Positions 57,601 through 64,000 of a stretch of DNA of 64,000 bases are shown one piece after another. Under the pieces are notes generated by a model. The model was given only the letters and a program-made list of their open reading frames with translations, was not told the origin of the DNA and did no database searches. The stretch spans positions 22,668-86,667 of the forward strand of contig JADGCL010000002.1 of NCBI GenBank assembly GCA_015229005.1, read 5' to 3'. Each line of letters opens with the position of its first letter. The first letter of the stretch is position 1. The stretch comes from Magnetococcales bacterium (GTDB taxonomy: Bacteria; Pseudomonadota; Magnetococcia; Magnetococcales; JADGCL01). Made by a program: the position numbers and the translations under genes.

Positions 57601-59020
57601 CCGGCGCCCGGGCTTCCTGCACCGCCTCCTTGGCCGCCTGCCTGGCGGCTGCCAGATCAACCCCCATGGCCACCGCTTCGCTCTCTTTGGCCTTGACCAC
57701 CGCCTCCGCCTTCTCCTGGAGGGCCTGCTCGAGGGGCTTGCCCGTCTTCACCGCCTGCGCCAACTCCTCGGTGAACCGACCGACCTCCTCCTGGACACTC
57801 TCCAGACTGCGACTGACCAGGGTCTCATCGACCGCCGACTCCGCAATGGCGGTGAGACTCTGCGCAGGTTGCTCGTCGAGGATGGCCTTCTCCTGTTCGA
57901 GGGCCTTCTTCCGGCTCTTCTCCTCATCCGTCAGCTCCGCACCGGAACTCTCCTTCTCGGCCAGGGCCTGGATCTTCTCCTCGACGGCCTCCCGCTGCTG
58001 CTCGACCTCGGCCTGCTTCTCGATCGCCTCGGCAGTACTCTCGACGAGCTGCTGCTCCGCCTTCTCGACGATGCTCTCCAACGCCTCGGGACTCTTCTGC
58101 AATTTCTCCGCAGCTTCCTGCACCGGGATGCCCAGCTTCGTCGCCATCGCCTGCGCCGCCTGACGGACCAGCGCCTCCTTCGCCTTCTCGGGGAGCTTCT
58201 TCACCAGGGTCGATTTATGGGCCTTGGCCAGGTCGGAGGGAGTCGCCTTGACGACCGAGGTCACCCCCACCTTGGCATTACCGGTCAGTTTCTGGTTCTT
58301 CGTCACGCTCTGCGGCGGTTTCGAGGTATCGGCGGCCGCTGCGGCGGGCGACACAAGGGGAATCCGATCCAGGAAACCGACGGTCCCGGGGACCCCCGAC
58401 TCCCGCCGGGACTCGTCCATCCACACCAGGATTTCCTTCTCCAGGGTGATGACCTCGATGTTGTCGTTGCCCGAGGCTTGATCGGCACCGGTCCCCGAAA
58501 GGCGCAGGAAACCTTCGGTTCCGCGCACCCCGAGAGTGGCCACAGGCGTGGAGATCTTGAACGGATGCTGCTTCAGCTTGCCAAGCTTGCCGGTGGTAAA
58601 ACGGATCAGACCGCGGGTCAGCTCGAGGATACCGTTGCCGCTCTCCGCCTCGGCCTGGAACTGGTATTGGGCAACGACAAACTCGCTGTCTTCGCCGAGG
58701 GCGATGACGGCATCATCCTTCATCTTGAGAATGAGGCGGGCATTGCGACCGGTGACGATCCGATCCTCCTGGAAGACAGGATCGCCCTCGGAGAGGGTGC
58801 GTTTGGTCTGCCCGAACTGGGAGTAGGCCAATCCCTTGGACTGGGTGATCTCCCCCACCACCTGCCGCCGTGGTTTGTCGGCACGGGGAAGGGTCGTCTC
58901 CACACCGACCCCGCGCTTCCCCCCCTGGTCGGGACCCATCAGGAGATAGCCGCCGCCGGCAACAACCACCATCAGCAGCAGAACCGCCCAAACCCATCTA
59001 TTAAGGAAGAGCTTGCCCAT
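51692..59020 (-). CDS. 2442-aa FecR-domain, coiled-coil, cadherin-like and CSPG-like repeat protein
   Basis: N-terminal TM; FecR-like RFTTGKLGKLKQHPFKISTPVATLGVRGTEGFL; long Glu/Lys/Gln coiled coil; cadherin-like DQTIVLDENSAVGTVVGKVVATDKDKDTLAFSL; six CSPG-like repeats VTHF[K/R]I.GIT.GTLYK.DG....F[I/V]T..EG.AGL[R/K]F.P. Confidence 0.9.
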   Translation of the reverse strand: MGKLFLNRWVWAVLLLMVVVAGGGYLLMGPDQGGKRGVGVETTLPRADKPRRQVVGEITQSKGLAYSQFGQTKRTLSEGDPVFQEDRIVTGRNARLILKMKDDAVIALGEDSEFVVAQYQFQAEAESGNGILELTRGLIRFTTGKLGKLKQHPFKISTPVATLGVRGTEGFLRLSGTGADQASGNDNIEVITLEKEILVWMDESRRESGVPGTVGFLDRIPLVSPAAAAADTSKPPQSVTKNQKLTGNAKVGVTSVVKATPSDLAKAHKSTLVKKLPEKAKEALVRQAAQAMATKLGIPVQEAAEKLQKSPEALESIVEKAEQQLVESTAEAIEKQAEVEQQREAVEEKIQALAEKESSGAELTDEEKSRKKALEQEKAILDEQPAQSLTAIAESAVDETLVSRSLESVQEEVGRFTEELAQAVKTGKPLEQALQEKAEAVVKAKESEAVAMGVDLAAARQAAKEAVQEARAPAAGVGSEAGAVGVPEGGRGPEGNAPVAPGASADSASGITGVTGNQGAGVGEGNAGGTPPGGGTGEAQGEPGAAGGTGEVKSEPDAAAVGDAGAVATEPEAGQTGTGTTPATEPAATTGTGTEDSLYGSTTGAAESTSGTTPGTSSSSTDDNNTPFVPTPSNRVPEMSDQTIVLDENSAVGTVVGKVVATDKDKDTLAFSLVESSTVFAVDGKGVLTVLDSAALDFEARTSFTLNVAVTDGKADAKKETKSVTAVVTVLLNNVNEAPTVTSPASVSVDEDTLLSFSGSSQISVADVDAVTGAFKVTLGVTRGTLTLQSTSGVVFSSGSNGTGSFTVTGQPADLNTALASLTYQAAANYSGPDLLGVAVSDEGSSGKGSALGVSRNVAITVRNLNDPPLVSEVSDLTIAEDGTTGVLNFSVGDQETSADLLLVTASSSDAALVPQANLLLGGSGPNRTLTVVPAANMSGTATITLTVADPADATSTAKDTFVLTVSPVPDAPRITSTTTREDTQSSSGLVVTPSAVDGAEVTHFRINGITTGTLYKSDGVTRLVNGDFITLTEGAAGLRFTPTADKNTAAGDSFSFTAAGAASASTSNVSAEVTTASITVTAVNDAPGFTLLTTDSVGEDSGTRTVSAFATGISRGPADESGQSLSFTLTPTATSTLSFTNPPAIDSSGTLTYTPAADAYGSATVSVVLADNGGTSNGGVDISETKSFTITVTAKADAPVVTGASTREDTQSTSGLVVGRNGRDGSEVTHFKVTGVTNGTLYKSDGTTAIAVNSFITYAEGNAGLRFTPDANLNSEAGDSFSVTLAGATAAVDAAVSPTSTSATITVAAVNDAPTFTLSSGDTVAEDSGARSVANFATGKSPGHGNESAQTTFFTVTTDSADSTLTFTVAPAIDGNGTLTYTPAADAFGTAVMKVVLTDNGGTASGGADTSASRNFTLTVSGKADTPSVTAASTNEDTLSGSGLVISRNAVDGSEVTHFQITGITNGTLFKNDGVTQLTDSTFITYAEGASGLRFLPSINLNSTTTSAFGFTIQASTSSNSSGLGGSTRTAAVTVVAVNDPPTVTAIAAQTTEEDTAKSGVTFTVADVESPVAELTVTAVSSNTTLVPDANLVLSGTAATRSLSATPATNQFGSTTLSVIVAESADPASTATSSFVLTVNPVADQPSVSAATTSEDTQTTTGLVLTRNSADGNEVTQFKISGITNGTLYKNDGVTQISSNDLISFAEGNAGLKFTPAADLNSDGGNNFGFTVAGVTSAAAVGSSTVTAAITVNSVADTPTVTATTTNEDTKSTSGLVISRNLVDGAEVTHFKISGITGGTLYKNDGTTAIGDNEFITYTEGTSGLKFLPSANLNSGKGDSFGFGIQASLSAGAAGLGGGVARASITVTAVADTPSVTSASTNEDTQSTSGLVISRNVDDSAEVTHFKITGILGGRLYKNNGTTQITDGTFVTFAEGNAGLKFTPSANLNTADGTTFRFTVQASTSNAGSGLGGSTVNATIAVTAVADAPSDITLNATEAYACSVNGTVVGALTTVDPDVGNTHTYTLTDSAGGLFALSGSNLTVIGALTAGTTKSVTVVSTGIQDSLPLSKTITLTIVNPTLTTTLNATSFYTGSPTGTVVAGITSVNPSAANATFTYVLTTDGTGGLAIGGTGNQQLVVADASRFTTTGNYSITITATDSTCGITTATNFTLAVTGKSCSADSVTTVTESSGTIASTAKGIYTAAMASLSSGTPVTLTEANLYYLLLAKLDRQLTSGGTFAYDVTGVVKKLRVSVAPSQITVTGRVGVIGSIYDRLPATVQSGWQTLFDTLAPYAANFTTDVCVNLVPVLSGNQVSVDTANSTVDILYLNILPDVTMSLNSLISNYNSVLSGLSSGGSLTFFTGGGANPPLHVLESSLGDPSLARAREAQQNTLNRAGDGDLAFDSTASQSIPTTQFVDYYFPGLVSSVTIGSGSITLTP
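53130..56030 (-). repeat. Six CSPG-like repeats in the giant repeat protein
   Basis: VTHFRINGITTGTLYKSDG, VTHFKVTGVTNGTLYKSDG, VTHFQITGITNGTLFKNDG, VTQFKISGITNGTLYKNDG, VTHFKISGITGGTLYKNDG, VTHFKITGILGGRLYKNNG. Confidence 0.85.
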
Positions 59021-59370
59021 GCCAGGCCGCCTCCGGAAGGTGATGACAGCTCCCTATTCACACCGCTGGAAAAAAGTCCACCGGAATGGTCCATCCATCG
59101 AAGGCCAGTACCCCCCCTCGACCTGCCGAGACAAAGCGCCGATGCAGCGGAACGCCACCCGCACGAGCGACCGACGCCACCCGCGCAGGCGACCGGCGCC
59201 CCCGCCAAACGCTGCCACCCCGCTCACCGCCACTCGCCCGACCCTACTATACCGGATTGCCCCCGCGGCTTCCGCAAAATTGTGTAACCAATTATCCCCT
59301 GACCCGCCCACACGGGATGTTCGTTGCAAATTTCCCAGCCACAACGTCGACCGCCCCACCCCGGACCGGA

Positions 59371-59769
59371 TCAGCCGGCGCCACCGCCACCCGCCTCTCC
59401 CGGGACAAAACAGCGGTCGATGGCGGCAAGGATTTCCTTCCGGGAGAAGGGCTTGGCCAACACCTGGACCGCCCCGCACAATTGTGCCACATCCAGGGCG
59501 AACTGGGCCTTCTCCCCAGGACCCCCTCCCGAGACCGCGAGAATCGGCAATTCCGGCGCCAGTCGCCGCAACTCCTCGATCGTCTCCAGGCCGTCCTTGA
59601 CCGGCATGAGGATATCGCAGATCACCAGGTCCGACGGCTCCGCGCAGAAGGCCAAAACCCCCTCATCGCCGTTTTCGGCCAACCGCACCGTGTGCCCTTC
59701 CCGCTCCAGAACCTGCTTCAGAGCCTCGCGAATCTGGCGTTCGTCCTCGACTATCAATATCCGAGCCAT
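59371..59769 (-). CDS. Response regulator (receiver only)
   Basis: MARILIVEDERQIREALKQVLEREGHTVRLAENGDEG...LVICDILMPVKDGLETIEELRR...VLAKPFSRKEIL. Confidence 0.93.
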   Translation of the reverse strand: MARILIVEDERQIREALKQVLEREGHTVRLAENGDEGVLAFCAEPSDLVICDILMPVKDGLETIEELRRLAPELPILAVSGGGPGEKAQFALDVAQLCGAVQVLAKPFSRKEILAAIDRCFVPGEAGGGGAG

Positions 59770-59793
59770 ATCAACCTCTCCCTGCCGCAGACC

Positions 59794-61572
59794 TCACTCC
59801 CCCGGTCTCTCGAAGGCCGGGAAGTAGACTCGAAACGTCGATCCCCGTCCCAGGACGCTTTCCACCGCGATCGCCCCCTGGTGATCGCGGATGATGCCGT
59901 GGATCACGCTCAATCCGAGCCCGAAGCCACTGCCCACCTCCTTGGTGGTGAAGAACGGCTCGAAGATCCGCTCCATCTGGTGGGGTGCGATCCCCGTGCC
60001 GGAATCCCTGACCGTCAGGAGACGGTAGGCCCCGGCCCGAAGATCGGGGTTGCAAGCCGCCGCCTTCTCGTCCAAAACCTCGGCGGTGACGCTCACTTCC
60101 AGGATCCCGCCACCGCCCCGCATCGCCTGCGCGGCATTGGTGCAGAGATTCATCACCACCTGATGCACCCCCGTCGGATCCGCCAGCACCTCCCAGCCGG
60201 GGTCGCCGTAATCGGTCCGGATCATGATGGTCGCGGGCAGGATCGCCCGGAGCAATTGGATCGCCTCCTTGACCACCGGCCCGAGCGACATCACCACACG
60301 CCCCCCCTCGCCGCGACGGCTGAAGGTCAAGAGATGCCGGATCAGATCCTTGGCACGGTTGACCGCCACCAGGACCTCCTGCAAATTCTCGTGGGACCGA
60401 CTCCCTTCCGGAAGCTCATCCATCACCAACTCCGTGTAGGAGAGGATGATGGTCAGGATATTGTTGAAATCATGCGCAATGCCGCCGGCGAGGGTACCGA
60501 TGGCCTCCAGCTTCTGCGACTGACGCAACTGCTGCCCCAGTTCGATCTCGCGACTCACATCGCGCACCACCCCCACATGGTTGGTGATCTCCCCGACGGC
60601 GTTGCGCACCGGCGAGACGACCGCATCCAGGTGGCAACGATTGCCGACCTCCCACTCGACGACGAACCGTTCCTTCCAGGTTTCGCCGGCGATCAGGGAG
60701 CGCCGCAGGCGCTTCAGGATCCCCGGGTCGCGGAAGAGGCGTTTCAGGAGGAGCGGCGAGGCGCCGACGACCTGACCGCGTTCCTGCCCGGTCGCGGCCA
60801 GAAAGGCCGGATTGGCGTACTGGATCCGACCCCGGTGGTCGGTGATCAGGACCATGTCCGTCGACTGCTCGATGGCCGTGACCAGACGCCTGACCTCCTC
60901 CTGGGCGCGGCGCCGTTCCGTGATGTCACGGAAGGTGAAGACCGCCCCCACCACCTTGCGGCCCACCTTCATGGGGGTGATCGTGTACTCCACCGGAAAG
61001 GTTTCGCCCGTGGCCCGGCGGAGAAACCGCTCCCGCGCATGAAGGGCCCGCCCCTCGGCGATGGCCCCGGTCAAAAGGGGATCGACCGGCGGAGAATCGG
61101 GCAAGACCGGGCCCCCGGTCTCGCTCCCCAGGAGATCGGCAAGCGGACGGCCCTTCATGTCCGCCAGACTGCGACCGGCCATGCGTGCGGCGGAAACATT
61201 GGAAAAGGTGATCCGCCCCCCGGCATCCAGGCCGATGATGCCGTCACCGGCACTGTTCAGAATCAGCTCGTTCTGCCGGCTCAGGTGCCGGATCAAGGCC
61301 TGGTTCCGACGCAGGGCCTGGTTCATCTCCGACAGACGCCAGATCATGAATCCCAGGAAGGGCAGAAAGCAGAGCAGCACCACCGAGACGACCTCGTCGA
61401 GATACCAGACCGCCCGGACCCAGTGGATGAAAAGGTCAAAAATCTGGTACTGGGCGGTCGCAAGACCGGCCAGGGTGAAGATCAACGAGGAGACGACCCA
61501 ACTGGTGACGTGGCGGCGGATGGGGCCGGGCGGAGGCGCTTCTTCAGGCGATTGAGGGGAAGTGGTGGACAT
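59794..61572 (-). CDS. PAS-domain membrane sensor histidine kinase
   Basis: Start at MSTTSPQSPEEAPPPG. Two PAS domains; KLEAIGTLAGGIAHDFNNILTIILSYTELV; HATPase DSGTGIAPHQMERIFEPFFTTKEVGSGFGLGLSVIHGIIRDHQGAI. Confidence 0.94.
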   Translation of the reverse strand: MSTTSPQSPEEAPPPGPIRRHVTSWVVSSLIFTLAGLATAQYQIFDLFIHWVRAVWYLDEVVSVVLLCFLPFLGFMIWRLSEMNQALRRNQALIRHLSRQNELILNSAGDGIIGLDAGGRITFSNVSAARMAGRSLADMKGRPLADLLGSETGGPVLPDSPPVDPLLTGAIAEGRALHARERFLRRATGETFPVEYTITPMKVGRKVVGAVFTFRDITERRRAQEEVRRLVTAIEQSTDMVLITDHRGRIQYANPAFLAATGQERGQVVGASPLLLKRLFRDPGILKRLRRSLIAGETWKERFVVEWEVGNRCHLDAVVSPVRNAVGEITNHVGVVRDVSREIELGQQLRQSQKLEAIGTLAGGIAHDFNNILTIILSYTELVMDELPEGSRSHENLQEVLVAVNRAKDLIRHLLTFSRRGEGGRVVMSLGPVVKEAIQLLRAILPATIMIRTDYGDPGWEVLADPTGVHQVVMNLCTNAAQAMRGGGGILEVSVTAEVLDEKAAACNPDLRAGAYRLLTVRDSGTGIAPHQMERIFEPFFTTKEVGSGFGLGLSVIHGIIRDHQGAIAVESVLGRGSTFRVYFPAFERPGE

Positions 61573-61628
61573 AAGAGTGCCTCGGTACCGTCTCGACCCG
61601 GAGCCTGTCGCACTCCGCGACCGGCCCT

Positions 61629-63167
61629 TCAATGAACGAATTTCGCCTTGTCCCTGGGGAAGAACATCCGCCACACGAAAAGCCCCGTCACCCGCAATTC
61701 CGCCCAGAATCCGCCGCCGACCAGCTCCTTTTTCGGTCGGTGGGTATGCGTCATCCAGAACTGGTCGTCCAGTCGATGAAAGAGCCAGTCACAGCGGCAG
61801 GAGAGCAGGCGGTAAACCAGAGGCTTCATGAAAGGGTACCGGATGCAGAAAGAAAAGGCATGCAATAAATTGTCCATCCGTACCGCCAGCTCCTCGGGAA
61901 ACTTCAGCAGACTCTCAAAGTGGTAATCCTCCGGGATCCGTTCCAGATCCGCCTCCGAGATCAGGCCAAGCTCCAGGGCAGTCCGCGCCATCGCCGTCCC
62001 CGGGTAGGGCTGAAATTTGCCGACCACGCCGCTGTCGACGCCACAGGCGATGTTGAGCTCCAACGTCTCCTTCGCCTCCTCCAGGGTCTCGGTCGGCGAC
62101 ATGATGATGTTCTGGGTGTTGATGTAGACCCGATGCTTCTTCAAAATCCGACTGATCCGGATCAGGTGGTCGTTGCTCATCCGGGGCCGGTTCATCAATC
62201 TCCGGATCCGCGGATTGCCGCTCTCGATGGCCATGTTCATCGAGAACAATCCGGCCCCGCAGAGCTTCTCGATCACCTCCTCGCGCACCAGAACCGGATT
62301 GAAACTCACATGGAAGGGAACCCCGACCTCCACAGGATAACGCCGGGTGAATTCGTCGATCCAATCCCCCCGGGTCGGAAAGACATCGTCCATGAAATAA
62401 AAATAATCGAACGTATAATTCTCCTTGAGGTGCTTCAATTCCCGCAGAAACCGCTCCACCGACTTCATCCGATAGACGTTCCCTTCCCCCGCCTCCCGGT
62501 ACAGCTCACGGTACTGGGCATTGAAACAATAGTGACAACTGTAAACACAATTGCGGGAGGCGAACACCACGAATTTATCGGGGGTGGAGCGCGGGATGAA
62601 ATCGAAATCCGGGATCGGCAGGCTCTCCAGATCCACCATCGGTCGCAACGGGTTCAAGACCACCCGTCCCCCGTCGCAGTAGCCGATATTGGCCACCTCC
62701 CGCCAATCCCCCCCCGGGTAGCGGTCGAGAAACGCCACCAGCGCCTCGTCGCCCTCCCCCCGGCAGATGGCATCGATCAGGGGATGCGCCACGATCCCGG
62801 GCACGAAGGTGGCGTGCGGCCCCCCCAGGATGGTGAAGAGACCCGGCCAGACCTCCCGGACCCTCCCCAGGATCCCCAGGAGAAAGTTCATCTCCCCCGT
62901 CATCGCCGTCACCCCCAGGACATCGGGGCGAAACGACGCGATCCGCGCCAGGACCCGCTCCACTCCGTCGCTCCCATCCACCTGCACGTACTCGGGCCAA
63001 TGGCCGGCCTGCTTCAGGCTCGCCGCCAGCGACAACAGCCCATACCGCTGGTTGCGGATATTCTTGACCAGGAAAAGCAGCCGCTTCCCCCGCAGACCAC
63101 CCCCATCCCCGCCGGCCTCTCCGACCCCGCCGCCACCCGTTGCCGCCCCCTCCCCGCCGGCCTTCAT
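61629..63167 (-). CDS. B12-binding-domain radical SAM protein
   Basis: KRLLFLVKNIRNQRYGLLSLAASLKQAGH (B12-binding fold), TILGGPHATFVP, SRNCVYSCHYCFN (CxxxCxxC), start at MKAGGEG overlapping the dapF stop by 4 nt (ATGA). Confidence 0.9.
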   Translation of the reverse strand: MKAGGEGAATGGGGVGEAGGDGGGLRGKRLLFLVKNIRNQRYGLLSLAASLKQAGHWPEYVQVDGSDGVERVLARIASFRPDVLGVTAMTGEMNFLLGILGRVREVWPGLFTILGGPHATFVPGIVAHPLIDAICRGEGDEALVAFLDRYPGGDWREVANIGYCDGGRVVLNPLRPMVDLESLPIPDFDFIPRSTPDKFVVFASRNCVYSCHYCFNAQYRELYREAGEGNVYRMKSVERFLRELKHLKENYTFDYFYFMDDVFPTRGDWIDEFTRRYPVEVGVPFHVSFNPVLVREEVIEKLCGAGLFSMNMAIESGNPRIRRLMNRPRMSNDHLIRISRILKKHRVYINTQNIIMSPTETLEEAKETLELNIACGVDSGVVGKFQPYPGTAMARTALELGLISEADLERIPEDYHFESLLKFPEELAVRMDNLLHAFSFCIRYPFMKPLVYRLLSCRCDWLFHRLDDQFWMTHTHRPKKELVGGGFWAELRVTGLFVWRMFFPRDKAKFVH

Positions 63168-64000
63168 GAATGGCGATCCGACATCGCCCCGGCAGCGAGC
63201 GCCGTCCCCCGCAACACCGACCGGTCGAAGAGACTCCGCGCCGCCAGGCGCTCGTAGCACCTCGCCTCCTCCTGGAACACCTCCCCCCGGCGGATCGGCT
63301 CACCAGGCGCCAGACGCACCTCGCCGCCGGCGACCACCACCCCGACCGTGCCCCGGTAGACAAGAGTGGCGTTGCCCATCAACCGGGCAGAAATCTCCGC
63401 CGGCGTCACCGCCGGCGTCACCCAGGCGATCCCCCCCGCCGTGTGGACCGTGATCTCGACGCCGTTTTGCACCCCCCCGCTCAACACCTGGGCCACCGTC
63501 GAGGCCGTCATCCCCGTGCCGCAGGAGAGGGTCGGCCCCACCCCCCGCTCATGGGTCTGCACCAGGATCGTCCGCGGATCGACCACCTGCACGAAGCTCA
63601 CATTGGCGCGATTGCGAAACATCGGGTGGTGTTCCAGGGCATTCCCCAGGAACGGCAGGTCGATCTTTGCCAGATCCGGCACCGTCACCACGAGGTGGGG
63701 ATTGCCGATGGAGAGGATCGTCCCCGTCAACCCCCAGCCGTCGAGCCCCTCCCCCTCCAGGCGGCGATCGATGAAGGGCTCGCGGCTGCCGTCGGCCAGC
63801 ACCCGCTCGGGGTTGGTCTCGATCCGACCGGTAAAAACCCGGACGCAGGCGACCCCCGACTCGGGATCGACAAAGTTCTCCGTGCGGAAACGCCCACCGG
63901 GGGTCACGAAATCCAGGGGAGTGCGCCCCCGAAAACTCCCCTCGAAACAGACCCGCGAGGCGCAGCGGATGCCGTTGCCGCTCATCTCCGCCTCGCTGCC
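63164..64000 (-). CDS. dapF: Diaminopimelate epimerase (5' end beyond window)
   Basis: SGNGIRCASRVC and LSCGTGMTASTVAQ active-site Cys motifs, SIGNPHLVV; reading frame open to the right edge. Confidence 0.93.
   Translation of the reverse strand, partial: GSEAEMSGNGIRCASRVCFEGSFRGRTPLDFVTPGGRFRTENFVDPESGVACVRVFTGRIETNPERVLADGSREPFIDRRLEGEGLDGWGLTGTILSIGNPHLVVTVPDLAKIDLPFLGNALEHHPMFRNRANVSFVQVVDPRTILVQTHERGVGPTLSCGTGMTASTVAQVLSGGVQNGVEITVHTAGGIAWVTPAVTPAEISARLMGNATLVYRGTVGVVVAGGEVRLAPGEPIRRGEVFQEEARCYERLAARSLFDRSVLRGTALAAGAMSDRHS

Noticed and set aside
59371-61572. Second HK/receiver pair considered as part of the defence locus
   Set aside because: Separated from it by the 7.3-kb repeat-protein gene and of standard PAS-HK plus CheY-like design.
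56009-61635. Plus-strand ORFs 56009..59287 and 59086..61635
   Set aside because: Antisense to the giant repeat protein, response regulator and PAS kinase; no domains, biased composition.
61629-63167. Radical SAM gene considered as RiPP maturase
   Set aside because: B12-binding architecture, overlaps dapF, and no candidate precursor peptide adjacent.

Overview
GC-rich bacterial chromosomal window, probably proteobacterial; taxonomy was not determined. Most of it is ordinary: ccdA edge/cutA/TlpA-like, cytochrome bc1 (petABC), trmL, gap, a thiS-thiG fusion, an MSHA-type pilus or secretion block, a flagellar block (flgK, flgL, two fliW-flagellin pairs, fliD, two fliS, a FliT-like ORF), suhB, a MoxR ATPase, a GDT1-type transporter, a very large repeat protein, a PAS histidine kinase with a response regulator, a B12-binding radical SAM protein and dapF at the right edge. 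The most interesting locus is about 41.7-51.4 kb on the minus strand. A large P-loop ATPase (RdrA-like) and a 1024-aa adenosine-deaminase-family protein (RdrB-like) form a RADAR-type anti-phage pair. This pair runs directly, with a 1-nt TGATG overlap, into a polytopic membrane histidine kinase and two tandemly duplicated stand-alone receiver proteins. I infer a RADAR variant with its own two-component signalling module. The duplicated unit carries a fossil of the kinase 3' end. Other notable items: a 960-aa flagellin with about five degenerate ~100-aa Ala-rich repeats, duplicated fliW-flagellin cassettes, a 1427-aa PEP-utilising protein next to gap, a ThiS-ThiG fusion with an internal Gly-Gly(-Gly), dispersed coiled-coil/TM paralogues with near-identical ends, and a 2442-aa FecR/cadherin-like/CSPG-like protein. 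No tRNA, rRNA, transposase or CRISPR array was recognised by eye.
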